DNA from: Roseovarius halotolerans
GTDB taxonomy: Bacteria; Pseudomonadota; Alphaproteobacteria; Rhodobacterales; Rhodobacteraceae
DNA length: 64,000 nt
Assembly (NCBI RefSeq): GCF_900172255.1
Contig: NZ_FWFU01000001.1
Coordinates: forward strand, 248,001 to 312,000
Direction: 5' to 3'
The notes beneath the pieces are model-generated. The model was not told where the DNA came from. It saw only the letters and a program-made list of their open reading frames with translations, and did not search any database. This document shows positions 20,800 to 29,365 of the stretch, piece by piece. The stretch's first letter is position 1, and each line of letters opens with the position of its first letter. A program made the translations under genes and the position numbers.

Positions 20800-20866
20800 G
20801 TACAAAACGTCCGGTTTGTACGCCGGTTTTGTACAGATTCCGGCCAGGGCGCGCTGAGGTTTGTAC
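20797..20866. repeat. Four copies of TTTGTAC
   Basis: TTTGTAC begins at 20797, 20815, 20828 and 20860, all in the same orientation; three of the copies follow GG, and the first extends to the palindrome TTTGTACAAA at 20797-20806. Starts are 18, 13 and 32 bases apart. A multi-site operator for the gene at 21122 is possible. Confidence 0.55.
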
Positions 20867-21121
20867 ATTGCCTCGGAGGCGGCCCCAGAAGGGCGCGGGA
20901 GAGGTGGGGCGCGCTGGCACGTTGGGCCGGTCGGGGTGTTAGGAATTGCCACCCTCAGAGGCGAGGCGCCGCCGACAGGTGAAGGGAATGTGAAGAGTGC
21001 GCGCGCCGGTGATGGATGAAGACGGCGCGCGGTCGGGTCACGGGAACGAAAGGGTTGGGCGGCGCGTGCGGGCCTGTGATAGGCTTGACCCTGATAAATC
21101 CATTTGCCGGGAGAGTTGGCG

Positions 21122-21619
21122 ATGCGGGGTCTGACCCTGGGGGTGATCGCGCTGGGCGCGCTTGCGGGGGCGGCGAGCGCCGAGGGTTGTTTCGGCCCCG
21201 GCACGCCGCTGTTTCACTGCACGCTGAACGGCGGCACCAAGGCGGTGGATGTCTGCCTGCAGGACGATGTCGCCTATTACCGTTTCGGTCCCGCAGGTGG
21301 CGCGGCGGATATCCTGCTGGCGCGGCGGGCCGGCGCGGTCGACATGCGGCCCTGGAACGGGGTGGGGCGTTCGATCTTCGAGACGGCGACGTTTTCAAAC
21401 GGCGGGTATGACTATACCGTTCACTATGCCATCGACCGGCTGACGCAGGCGCATGAGGTCACTGGCGGCGTGATCGTCACGCGCGGGGGAGACGAGCTGG
21501 CCGATCTGTCCTGCGATGCCGGTGCGGTCACGGTGTCGGATATCTACCCGCTCTTCGAGGCGAAGGAGGCTGCGGGGCAGTGCTGGAACCGCGAGATGTT
21601 CCGATGGGGCGAATGCTGA
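21122..21619 (+). CDS. Secreted cysteine-containing protein of unknown function
   Basis: A 165-residue protein with signal peptide MRGLTLGVIALGALAGAASA. The mature part has cysteines in EGCFGPG, FHCTLNGG, VDVCLQDD, LSCDAG, GQCWNRE and a terminal Cys, six in all, enough for three disulfides. It looks beta-rich (YYRFGPAGGAADILLARRAG, GYDYTVHYAIDR) and is probably periplasmic. ATG at 21122 has GGGAGA upstream. It lies four bases before the yjbQ gene on the same strand, so the two are co-transcribed. No family function is recognised. Confidence 0.75.
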   Translation: MRGLTLGVIALGALAGAASAEGCFGPGTPLFHCTLNGGTKAVDVCLQDDVAYYRFGPAGGAADILLARRAGAVDMRPWNGVGRSIFETATFSNGGYDYTVHYAIDRLTQAHEVTGGVIVTRGGDELADLSCDAGAVTVSDIYPLFEAKEAAGQCWNREMFRWGEC

Positions 21620-21622
21620 GCC

Positions 21623-22045
21623 ATGCAGAGCAGTTTCACCATCGAGACCAATGGACAGGGACTTTATGAATTCACCCGCGAGGTCACCGCCTGGGTGGCT
21701 GCATCGGGGGTGGATGCGGGGTTGTTGACGCTGTTCATCCGCCACACATCGGCCAGCCTGCTGATCCAGGAAAACGCCGATCCCGACGTGCAGCGCGACC
21801 TGCGGGCGTGGTTCGGGCGGCTGGTGCCGCCGGGCGATGACCCGGCGATGGCCTATCTGCGCCACACCATTGAAGGCCCCGACGACATGCCTGCCCATAT
21901 CAAGGCGGCGATGATGCCGGTCAGCCTGTCGATCCCGGTAAGCGGGGGGCATCCGCTGTTGGGGACATGGCAGGGCATTTATCTGTTCGAGCACCGCGAT
22001 GCGCCCCACCGGCGGACGGTGGCGGCGCATCTGCTGACGACGTAA
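21623..22045 (+). CDS. YjbQ / UPF0047 family protein
   Basis: A 140-residue single-domain protein of the YjbQ (UPF0047) family, named in some annotation sources as secondary thiamine-phosphate synthase because of weak thiamine-phosphate synthase activity in related proteins. Family strings are TLFIRHTSASLLIQENADPD, LRHTIEGPDDMPAHIKAAMM and PLLGTWQGIYLFEHRD, with conserved His residues for metal binding. It follows the secreted protein by four bases. The physiological role remains uncertain. Confidence 0.9.
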   Translation: MQSSFTIETNGQGLYEFTREVTAWVAASGVDAGLLTLFIRHTSASLLIQENADPDVQRDLRAWFGRLVPPGDDPAMAYLRHTIEGPDDMPAHIKAAMMPVSLSIPVSGGHPLLGTWQGIYLFEHRDAPHRRTVAAHLLTT

Positions 22046-22051
22046 GCGCGC

Positions 22052-22729
22052 TCAGCCGTTGGGCATCAGCACCAGTTCGCGCAGGTCGGCGCGGCGTGGC
22101 TGATCGAGCGCGTGCACCACGCTTGCGGCCACGTCCTCGGGCTTGAGCTTGTCGGGTTTGGGTTCATCGAAAAAGGGCGTGTCGACCATGCCGGGTGCGA
22201 TCACGGTGCAGCGCCCGCCCCATTCGTGCATTTCCTTGGACATGTTGCCGGCAAAGCCGTGGACGAACCATTTCGAGGCGCCATAGACCGAACCGGGCAG
22301 GTGGATCTTGCCCGCGACCGAGCCGGTCAGCACCAGGTGCCCCTTGCTGGCGCGCAGGGCGGGCATCGCGGCGCGGGTTGTCCAGAGGACCCCCATGACG
22401 TTCACCTCCATCATCCTGCGCCATTCCTCGGGGTCGCCCTGTTCGACGCCGGGCGTATCGAGCCCCATGCCGGCATTGGCAAAGACCGCCTGAAGCCCCT
22501 GGAAATGGGTGGCGGCGCGTTCGATGGCGGCGGCGACGTCGTCATATTGCGTGACGTCGCCGGGCAGGGCGAGGGCGCGGTCATTGCCGATTTCCTCGGC
22601 CAGAGCGTTCAGTTTCTGCTGATTGCGCGCGAACAGTGCCACGTTCCAGCCCGCATCGGCGGCGGCATGCGCGGTGGCGGCGCCGATACCGCTGGAAGCG
22701 CCGGTGATGAATAGCGTCTTGTCGCTCAT
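22052..22729 (-). CDS. Short-chain dehydrogenase/reductase (YdfG-like)
   Basis: NAD(P)-dependent oxidoreductase of 225 residues. The cofactor loop TGASSGIG is at about residues 9-16, NAG at AVFANAG, the catalytic Ser in LTGSVAGK and the YGASK catalytic Tyr/Lys pair are all present. Overall length and the PGMVDTPFFDEP region resemble YdfG-type 3-hydroxy acid dehydrogenases. ATG at 22729 has AAGGA upstream; the in-frame extension to 22765 is unlikely. It is convergent with yjbQ and divergent from nrdR. Confidence 0.9.
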   Translation of the reverse strand: MSDKTLFITGASSGIGAATAHAAADAGWNVALFARNQQKLNALAEEIGNDRALALPGDVTQYDDVAAAIERAATHFQGLQAVFANAGMGLDTPGVEQGDPEEWRRMMEVNVMGVLWTTRAAMPALRASKGHLVLTGSVAGKIHLPGSVYGASKWFVHGFAGNMSKEMHEWGGRCTVIAPGMVDTPFFDEPKPDKLKPEDVAASVVHALDQPRRADLRELVLMPNG

Positions 22730-22830
22730 GGAGATGATCCTTTCGCGTTGAAATTCATGCGTCATGATGTGGTTAACAACGATGTAATCATCATGGGCGG
22801 GGTATCAAAGGGGGAGGCGTGCCATTCATC

Positions 22831-22852
22831 TAGGGGTGGCATTTCACCCCTA
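22831..22852. promoter_or_regulatory. Perfect inverted repeat upstream of nrdR
   Basis: TAGGGGTG, six bases, CACCCCTA: eight perfect pairs in the gap between the divergent SDR gene and nrdR, 88 bases before the nrdR start. It does not resemble the NrdR box. An operator or untranslated-leader hairpin is possible. Confidence 0.4.
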
Positions 22853-22940
22853 CCCAAAGCATTGCGGCTCGCCTATAGTGGTTGTGGATAAGTGGGCTTG
22901 AGACCCATCATTGAGGCGGACCAGAAAAGGGGAACGGCCG

Positions 22941-23426
22941 ATGCGCTGCCCGTTTTGCGGAAATATAGATACACAGGTCAAGGATTCACGCCCCGCGGAG
23001 GATCATGTTTCGATCCGGCGGCGGCGGTTCTGTCCGGCATGCGGCGGGCGTTTCACCACCTATGAAAGGGTGCAGCTGCGCGATCTCGTGGTGGTCAAGA
23101 CCAACGGGCGGCGTGAGGATTTCGATCGCGACAAGCTGGAGCGTTCGATCCGTATCGCGCTTCAGAAACGGCCGGTCGATCCCGAGCGCATCGAGCAGAT
23201 GATCTCGGGGATCGTGCGGCGTCTGGAAAGCATGGGCGAGACGGATATCCCCTCGAAGGTGGTGGGCGAGATCGTCATGGAGAGCCTGGCGCGGATCGAT
23301 ACCGTGGCCTATGTGCGCTTTGCCAGCGTCTACAAGAATTTCCAGGCGGCGGATGATTTCGACAAGTTCGTCAGCGAATTGCGCCCCGACGAGGCGATCG
23401 CCGAAGCCAAAGAAAAAGACGAGTAG
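22941..23426 (+). CDS. nrdR: Transcriptional repressor NrdR
   Basis: Nucleotide-sensing repressor of ribonucleotide reductase genes, 161 residues. The N-terminal zinc ribbon has Cys3, Cys6, Cys31 and Cys34 ([10 protein letters not shown] and [15 protein letters not shown]), followed by an ATP-cone domain ([20 protein letters not shown]). The start ATG at 22941 gives the invariant MRCPFC N-terminus. ribD begins four bases after its stop, an arrangement widespread in proteobacteria. Confidence 0.97.
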   Translation: MRCPFCGNIDTQVKDSRPAEDHVSIRRRRFCPACGGRFTTYERVQLRDLVVVKTNGRREDFDRDKLERSIRIALQKRPVDPERIEQMISGIVRRLESMGETDIPSKVVGEIVMESLARIDTVAYVRFASVYKNFQAADDFDKFVSELRPDEAIAEAKEKDE

Positions 23427-23430
23427 TCCC

Positions 23431-24525
23431 ATGCGCGGGGAGGACGCCCGCTACATGGCGCTGGCGTTGGCGCTGGGGCGGCGCGGGCAGGGCCGGTGCT
23501 GGCCCAACCCGGCGGTGGGCTGCGTGATCGTGAAGGGTGGACGCATTGTCGGGCGCGGCTGGACCGCGCCGGGCGGGCGGCCCCATGCGGAGGTGCGCGC
23601 GCTGAAGCAGGCGGGCGAGGGCGCGCGCGGCGCGACGGTCTATGTCAGTCTTGAACCCTGCGCCCATCACGGCAAGACGCCGCCCTGCGCCGATGCGCTG
23701 ATCGCGGCCGGTGTGGCCAGGGTCGTGGCGCCTATCGTCGATAGCGACCCGCGCGTCGCCGGGCAGGGGTTTGCGCGGCTTGAGAGTGCCGGGATCGAAG
23801 TGGAGACCGGCATCTGCGCCGGGGAGGCGCTGCGCGATCTTGGCGGGTTTCTGCGCCGGGCCGAAACCGGGCTGCCGCATCTGACATTGAAACTGGCGAT
23901 GTCGCTCGATGGGCGCATCGCCACCGCATCGGGCGACAGCCAGTGGATCACCGGCGCCGAGGCGCGCCGCGTGGTCCATGCGATGCGCGCGCGTCATGAC
24001 GCGGTGATGGTGGGCGCGGGCACGGCGCGGGCGGATGACCCGATGCTGACGGTGCGCGGGCTTGGCATCACCGGGCAGCCGGTGCGGGTGGTCGTGTCGC
24101 GCCGGCTGGATCTGCCCCTGATGTCGCAACTGGCGCAGAGCGCGCGCGAGGTGCCCCTGTGGCTTTGCCACGGGCCGGACCCGGATGCGGCGCTGGCCGA
24201 GGCCTGGGACGGGGTCGGTGCGACGCGCATCGCCTGCGATCTGACGGGCCGGCAGCTGGACATGGCATCGGTGCTGCGGGCCTTGGGCGACAAGGGCATC
24301 ACGCGGGTCTTCTGCGAGGGCGGCGGCGGTTTGGCGGCATCGCTTCTGGGCGCGGGGCTGGTCGATGAGCTGGTGGTGTTTCGCGCCGGGATCGCGATCG
24401 GCGCCGAGGGCCTGCCGGGGATCGGTGCGCTGGGCCTTGATCGGCTTGCGGGGGCGGAGCGCTTCGCGCTGGCCGAAACCCGCGCGGTGGGCGGCGACAC
24501 GATGAGCCGCTGGCGGCGCGGCTGA
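23431..24525 (+). CDS. ribD: Riboflavin biosynthesis bifunctional deaminase/reductase RibD
   Basis: Deaminates diaminohydroxyphosphoribosylaminopyrimidine and reduces the ribosyl side chain, two steps of riboflavin synthesis. The 364-residue product has an N-terminal cytidine-deaminase-like domain (His52-Ala-Glu54 in RPHAEVRAL, and Cys77/Cys86 in PCAHHGKTPPC) and a C-terminal reductase domain (LTLKLAMSLDGRIATASGDS, VMVGAGTARADDPMLTVR, FCEGGGGLAASLL). ATG at 23431 is four bases after nrdR. ribE lies about 5 kb away, so the rib genes are partly clustered. Confidence 0.95.
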   Translation: MRGEDARYMALALALGRRGQGRCWPNPAVGCVIVKGGRIVGRGWTAPGGRPHAEVRALKQAGEGARGATVYVSLEPCAHHGKTPPCADALIAAGVARVVAPIVDSDPRVAGQGFARLESAGIEVETGICAGEALRDLGGFLRRAETGLPHLTLKLAMSLDGRIATASGDSQWITGAEARRVVHAMRARHDAVMVGAGTARADDPMLTVRGLGITGQPVRVVVSRRLDLPLMSQLAQSAREVPLWLCHGPDPDAALAEAWDGVGATRIACDLTGRQLDMASVLRALGDKGITRVFCEGGGGLAASLLGAGLVDELVVFRAGIAIGAEGLPGIGALGLDRLAGAERFALAETRAVGGDTMSRWRRG

Positions 24526-24538
24526 GACGGGCCGGACA

Positions 24539-24600
24539 GGGGGCGCAGCCCCCGTCGCCGCGAGCGGCGACTCCCCCGAGGTATTTTCGGCCAGATGAAG
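24539..24600 (+). repeat. Double-hairpin intergenic element after ribD
   Basis: Two adjacent hairpins, GGGGGC-GCA-GCCCCC (24539-24553) and GTCGCCG-CGAG-CGGCGAC (24554-24571), are followed by the tail CCCCCGAGGTATTTTCGGCC. I associate near-identical elements with many intergenic sites in Rhodobacterales genomes (recollection, not a search). Placed between the convergent ribD and kpsC genes, it probably serves as a terminator. Confidence 0.6.
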
Positions 24601-24606
24601 GGCGGA

Positions 24607-26658
24607 TCAGCGCCAGAGCCAGGATTGGCTGGCGAAGAGTCCCTGGAGTTTCGAGAGCATGCGGTTGGCGGGGCCGGGCGTTGGCAGGGTATTGGGCGCG
24701 CAGAGGCGGGCGACGATGGTTTCCACGGCGCAGGGCTGGCCGGTGAGCGGGTCACGGTAGCGCGGGTAGTCGATCAGGGCGGCATGGACCAGACCGTGAA
24801 GCGAGGGGCGTGCGCCCCCGCGCCGCGCCGGGATCCGGCCCAGATCGCTGGTGAGGCCCCAGCCCGCATAGAAGGGCGCGCCGGTGGTGGTGACGGGCAG
24901 GCCGCGCAGGAGCGCCTCGAAGCCGAGCAGCGAGGTCATCGTCCAGACCTCGTGGACATGGTCGAGGAGGGCGGCGGGGTCGCAAGCGGTGAGCACGTGA
25001 TCGGCGAGGCCGCTGAGTGCGCCGGGCGGGATGGCGCCGGGGCGCAGGCCTGCTTCGACATCGGGATGGGGCTTGAAGAGGATGAGCGCGTCGGGATTGG
25101 CGGCGCGGGCATGTTCGAGGAGGCCGAGATTGGTCGCGGGGTCGCCTGCGCCGAGGCGGATCGAGGCGTCGTCCTCGACCTGGCCGGGGACGAGGATGCG
25201 GTGGCCGCTGGCGGGCAGGGCTGGCAGCGCGCCGCCGAGATTGTACTTGCTGAGGCCCGCGTCGCACAGCGCGCGGATCAGCGCCTCGGCGCGGGCGAAC
25301 TGGCCCGGGCGCAGATCGGCGCGGGCGGCGATCAGGCGTTCAAGCCGGCTTTCGCGGGTGGGATCATAATAGATGCCGAGATCGTCGCAGACCAGCGAGA
25401 GCGGCGGCACGAGCCGCGCGCCAAGCCCGCGCGAGCGCAGAAAGCCGTCTTCGACGCGCAGGATATCATCATCCGGCGCGGTGGCGGAGGCCCAGGCCAT
25501 CGCGCGCCGTTCGGTCCGGGCGGCGAACCGGGTGGCGTCGGATACGGTTCTGCAAAAGCGGACGGGGCGGCCCTTTGCGCCGAAGAACCCCTGCAGGGCG
25601 CGGCGTTTCCAGAGGCGCATACCGGCGGCGGCCCAGCCGTGGCGGTCCTCGCGCCAGGCGCGGGTGCGGGCCTCGAGCGCGCCGAGCGTGTCCTCGAGGG
25701 GGCAGAGGCGGTCGCGATCGGGGTCATACCAGGTGGGGTAGAGGATCATCGCACCGGCGAAGAGCTGTGCGCGGGTGAGGCGGCGACCGCGGCGTGGCAG
25801 GGCGGCGGGATGGCGATCCTCGGTAAGGTCCCAGCCCGCATAGAAGGGCTGGCCGAACACATGCGGGCGGTGACCTGCGAAGATCGCCTCGAATCCGAGT
25901 TGAGAACTGACCGTGTAGACGGCGGTGGCGCCCGAAAGGAGGTGCCAGGGGCTGACCGGATCGCTGAAGAGCCGGATGCGGTCGGTTTCGTCCGCGCCGG
26001 AAAAATGGCCCGGCCGATGGCCTGCCAGGGTTTCGGGATGGGTCTTGATCAGGATACGCGCGCCGGGGTTTTCCTGCTGCGCGAAGGTCAGCATCTCGCG
26101 AAAGGTATTGGCATCCGCGCCGGAGGCGGTGAGCGAGGCGTCGCCGCGCGTCTGGTCGATCACCAGCACATAGCCGGGATCGGGGCAGGGCGCTTCGGGA
26201 TCGAAGGCGTTATACTTGCTGAGGTGGGAGTCGGACAAGCGGGCGGCGGCCTCGCGCGCGCGATCGAGCAGCGGGGTCTGGTCGAGCGGGTGGGTCGCCA
26301 GCAGGGTTTCGAGATCGGAGGGTGTGCGCGCGTCGAAATGCACGCCCGTCCTGTCGATCAGGAGGCCGAGGGGCGGCTCTCCCGCGCGTCCCGGATTGAG
26401 CGAGCGCAGAAAGGCGTCCTCGATCCGCAGGAGCTGCGCGCCGCTCTGCGCGGCCATTGCTTCGCCGCGCCGCGCATAGGGGCTTTGGCCCCAGACGGCG
26501 ATCAGGTCATCCGCGCCGGGCCGGCCGAGGCTGAGCGGATAGCCCGCGAGCGCCATGATCCGGCGCAGGCGGCGCTGGCGCAGGAAGCCGGCATTGAAAT
26601 ACAGAACCCGCCGCGCCATTTCCGGTGCGGCGGGGTCGGGCGCGGCGGGCGCCTGCAT
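24607..26658 (-). CDS. kpsC: Capsule polysaccharide biosynthesis protein KpsC (Kdo transferase)
   Basis: Cytoplasmic glycosyltransferase that builds the oligo-Kdo linker on lysophosphatidylglycerol, the anchor of group 2-type capsules. The 683-residue product is internally duplicated, as KpsC is: RIEDAFLRSLNPG, LSDSHLSKYNAF, LIKTHPE, YTVSSQLGFEAIFAGH, and FYAGWDLTED in the first half recur as RVEDGFLRSRGLG, LSKYNLGG, LFKPHPD, WTMTSLLGFEALLRGL and FYAGWGLTSD in the second. ATG at 26658 overlaps the stop of the upstream Wza-like gene (TGATG). A 725-residue antisense frame over it is an artefact. Confidence 0.93.
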   Translation of the reverse strand: MQAPAAPDPAAPEMARRVLYFNAGFLRQRRLRRIMALAGYPLSLGRPGADDLIAVWGQSPYARRGEAMAAQSGAQLLRIEDAFLRSLNPGRAGEPPLGLLIDRTGVHFDARTPSDLETLLATHPLDQTPLLDRAREAAARLSDSHLSKYNAFDPEAPCPDPGYVLVIDQTRGDASLTASGADANTFREMLTFAQQENPGARILIKTHPETLAGHRPGHFSGADETDRIRLFSDPVSPWHLLSGATAVYTVSSQLGFEAIFAGHRPHVFGQPFYAGWDLTEDRHPAALPRRGRRLTRAQLFAGAMILYPTWYDPDRDRLCPLEDTLGALEARTRAWREDRHGWAAAGMRLWKRRALQGFFGAKGRPVRFCRTVSDATRFAARTERRAMAWASATAPDDDILRVEDGFLRSRGLGARLVPPLSLVCDDLGIYYDPTRESRLERLIAARADLRPGQFARAEALIRALCDAGLSKYNLGGALPALPASGHRILVPGQVEDDASIRLGAGDPATNLGLLEHARAANPDALILFKPHPDVEAGLRPGAIPPGALSGLADHVLTACDPAALLDHVHEVWTMTSLLGFEALLRGLPVTTTGAPFYAGWGLTSDLGRIPARRGGARPSLHGLVHAALIDYPRYRDPLTGQPCAVETIVARLCAPNTLPTPGPANRMLSKLQGLFASQSWLWR

Positions 26659-27806
26659 CAGTTGCTGCTGAAGGCGCTGGCCGTCGAGGCCACTGAACCC
26701 ACCGCACCGAGGGTGCCGGTCAGGGCCGAGATGACCTTGCTCCATTGCGCGAAGGGCGCTTCGGTGACGTAGAGCGTGTCATCGTCGCGGATCACGAAGT
26801 CACGCGCCATGAACATGCCGTTCGGCTTGGTGAGGTCGAGCACATAGACCATGCGCTGCGCGCCGATGAGATCGTCCCGGCCAAGCACCTGGTTGGCTAT
26901 TTCGGCCGGTTCGTTGCGCATGACGAAGACGCCGGTCGGATCGGCGGCGCTGGGCGTCAGGCCGCCGACCTGTGCGAGGGCCTCGACCGCCGAGAGGTTT
27001 TGGGATTCAAAGGGCACGCGGGCCTGGGCGCCGGTGGCGCCAAGCGCGGTGAAGGAGCGGGTGTCCTCTTCGACGAGGATCCGGTCACCGGCACGCAGGG
27101 CGATATCATAGGTGGGATCCTTGTAGAGATCCTGGAACCACACCTGGCTGCGCTCGCCGCCACGGATGACGGTGATCTGCGCGATTTCGGGTTCGATGGA
27201 TATGCCACCCGCCGCGGCCAGCATCGCCGAGAGCGTGCGGGTCGGGCGTTCGATCGGGTAGACACCTTGGGCGCCGATCGCACCCACGAGCGACACGGTG
27301 GAGCCGTCACCGGCGACGCGGCGCACTTCGACCTGGGGGTCGGGGGTCTGTTCATCGAGCTTGGAGGTGATGATCCGTCGGATCGCGTCGGGCGTGTTGC
27401 CGGCGGCGCGGATGCGCCCGGCATAGGGCACGAAGATGAAGCCGGAACCATCGACCTGGACCTCTTCGAGGATGGTCTGGTTGGCAGCCTGGCCTGCAAG
27501 CAGCCCGTCATCGACGTTTTCCCAGATGGTCAGGCCCAGCACGTCGCCGGGGCGGATCGTGTCCGACCCGAGGCGCCCGGCGTTGCGGAAGGCGTCGGAG
27601 AAGCCGAGGGCCGGTTGCACGGCGGTGGCGCGGGTCACGCGGTCATTGACCGTGACGATGAAGGCGTCGCCCTGGCGTTGCACCGATCCGGCGTAGATTT
27701 CTTTTTTGTTGGGGCCGACACGGGGGAGAGTGCCGCAGGCTGAGACCATAGCGACACTGATTAACAGGGCGACGGATAGCGCCCGGCGACTGGTTCTGGG
27801 TTTCAC
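26658..27806 (-). CDS. Capsule polysaccharide export lipoprotein (Wza/KpsD-like)
   Basis: Outer-membrane polysaccharide export protein of 382 residues. A lipoprotein signal ends at Cys24 (VALLISVAMVSACG); the poly-export domain starts around IRPGDVLGLTIWENVDDGLL and is followed by SLBB-type repeats (GAIGAQGVYPIERPTRTLSA, VEALAQVGGLTPSAADPTGV). GTG at 27806 is chosen because GGAG lies eight bases upstream; a TTG at 27860 has no ribosome site. It lies between kpsS and kpsC. No ABC transporter (kpsM/kpsT) or kpsE is in the window, so export partners must be elsewhere. Confidence 0.9.
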   Translation of the reverse strand: MKPRTSRRALSVALLISVAMVSACGTLPRVGPNKKEIYAGSVQRQGDAFIVTVNDRVTRATAVQPALGFSDAFRNAGRLGSDTIRPGDVLGLTIWENVDDGLLAGQAANQTILEEVQVDGSGFIFVPYAGRIRAAGNTPDAIRRIITSKLDEQTPDPQVEVRRVAGDGSTVSLVGAIGAQGVYPIERPTRTLSAMLAAAGGISIEPEIAQITVIRGGERSQVWFQDLYKDPTYDIALRAGDRILVEEDTRSFTALGATGAQARVPFESQNLSAVEALAQVGGLTPSAADPTGVFVMRNEPAEIANQVLGRDDLIGAQRMVYVLDLTKPNGMFMARDFVIRDDDTLYVTEAPFAQWSKVISALTGTLGAVGSVASTASAFSSN

Positions 27807-27906
27807 TGCTCGGTCTCCTCGACCTATTCTGCCTGCTTCTTTTTTGGTCTTTTTCCGCAAGCTACCGGAAATGCGCTGTTAAATCCAGAGTCTTGAGCGG
27901 TTTGGC

Positions 27907-29193
27907 TCAGGTCACGGCGTGCAACTGTTGCCGTGGAGCCGCGGTGCCTGAGCGCAGCGCATCATAGGGATCTTCGGGGGCGAGCATCATGTCGACGGTC
28001 TGGCGCAGCAATTGGCGGCGCCCGCGAGAGGAGTAGAACCCCCCTGCCACCTGGCTGGTTTCCAACAGGAAACGGCGATAATCGGCATAGGCGCGCCGGT
28101 CGGGACGTTCGGCACAGGCGAAGAATTCCGGCAAGGGTTTCGAGGAGACGAATTCGGGTTTGTCATAGACCGCGGCGCCGAAGGTCTTGAGCGGAATGCC
28201 GCGCCAGAGCGCCTGCTGGGCGGCGGTGGAATTGACGGTGACGGCGCTGCGGGCCTCGTCGAGAAGGCGCGCGAGCTTGCCGCCGCGCACGAAATGGACC
28301 CGTTTCGCGATGCCATGCGCCCGCGCGAAGCGGCGCACGTCGTGGCGGATCGGTGCGCGCCCGTCCTCGAGCGGGTGGGCCTTGATCACAAGGTGATGGT
28401 GGCGCGGCGCGCCGCTGGCGAAATCGGCGATCACGGTTTCGAGGAATTCGCCCATCGTGGAAAAGGGCGAATGGGCCTGGAAGGCGGAATCATGTTCGAG
28501 CTGCAGGAGCGCCAGGTGATAGGGGAAGCCGCCCTGGGTGACGCGCAGCGTGGCGATGCGCCGCTCGATCGCCTGGAAGGGCATGAGCAGCAGGCGGCGG
28601 AGGTAGAGGCTGAATTCCTGGCCGACCGACAGCGCGCGATGCGGGCGGAAATGGCGGTAGCGCCGGTTCAGGAACAGCACGAAGCCATGATAGAGCGCGC
28701 CGTAGAACACATGCTGGCGGGTGTCGCCCCAGCTGGCCGGGGGCAGTGGCGGCGCGTCCATGTCGCAGCGTTCGAGTGCCGCGCGCATGTCGGCGATGTC
28801 GAGCGACATCAGGCGGGAATGGCCGTTCGATCCGCCCCGCTCATAGGTGACCCAATAGGGGCGCAGGTAGCCTTCCTCGAAGACGTGGATGCGAAGGCCC
28901 GCGGCGCGGGCGATGGCGACGGCTTCGGCATGGACCGGGCGGGTATCGCCGTAAAGCACAAGGTCGGTTACGGATTTGTCGCGGAGCAGGGCGCGCAGGC
29001 TGTCGCCCCAATCCTCAAGCGTGCCGAGATAGGGGATATAGCTGGCGCGATCGCCCCAGAACACCCTGTCGCCGGTGTTGAAGCCGACGCGCCAGACCTG
29101 CGCGCCTGTGCGGCGCAGCATCGACGCCAGCTTGTGAAAGAAGGGGCCATGCGGCCCCTGGAGAAACAGAAATGTCCGGTCGCTGCCTGCCAT
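27907..29193 (-). CDS. kpsS: Capsule polysaccharide export protein KpsS (Kdo transferase)
   Basis: Single-domain beta-Kdo transferase that adds the first Kdo to the lipid acceptor in group 2-type capsule assembly. The 428-residue product has FLFLQGPHGPFFHKLASMLR, VGFNTGDRVFWGD, LVLYGDTRPVHAEAVAIA, VFEEGYLRPYWVTYERGGSN and LVIKAHPLEDGRAP, followed by TVNSTAAQQALWRGIPLKTF, all typical of KpsS. Its stop is 100 bases before the Wza-like gene on the same strand, so it leads the capsule gene run. Confidence 0.93.
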   Translation of the reverse strand: MAGSDRTFLFLQGPHGPFFHKLASMLRRTGAQVWRVGFNTGDRVFWGDRASYIPYLGTLEDWGDSLRALLRDKSVTDLVLYGDTRPVHAEAVAIARAAGLRIHVFEEGYLRPYWVTYERGGSNGHSRLMSLDIADMRAALERCDMDAPPLPPASWGDTRQHVFYGALYHGFVLFLNRRYRHFRPHRALSVGQEFSLYLRRLLLMPFQAIERRIATLRVTQGGFPYHLALLQLEHDSAFQAHSPFSTMGEFLETVIADFASGAPRHHHLVIKAHPLEDGRAPIRHDVRRFARAHGIAKRVHFVRGGKLARLLDEARSAVTVNSTAAQQALWRGIPLKTFGAAVYDKPEFVSSKPLPEFFACAERPDRRAYADYRRFLLETSQVAGGFYSSRGRRQLLRQTVDMMLAPEDPYDALRSGTAAPRQQLHAVT

Positions 29194-29365
29194 GATGCCA
29201 AAACCCTAAACGCGCATCTGTTACCCGTCGGTTACCCCTAGCGCAGTTCGGCGGTGAAAATAAGTCCTTTCCGGGGCGGGGTCACGGCATGCCGCGGCGC
29301 GTGATGACTTGTCACCGGGCGCAGGCGGGGCTAGGTGCGAAGGGCATGAAGTGTGGAGGCGAGCC

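Larger units (their letters stand above)
20743..21121. other. Intergenic region after rpoD
   Basis: This 379-base gap contains the rpoD terminator and then a cluster of TTTGTAC heptamers between 20797 and 20866. The remainder, up to the signal-peptide gene at 21122, is GC-rich with no convincing gene. An antisense reading frame extending over rpoD enters it but has no support. Confidence 0.6.

Noticed and set aside
24595..26772. 725-codon plus-strand frame over kpsC
   Set aside because: Antisense to a duplicated, well-recognised kpsC; Gly/Ala/Glu-rich with no motif.
29194..29365. FMN riboswitch before ribE
   Set aside because: The conserved FMN aptamer pattern is not present in the short gap; only a ribosome site is seen.
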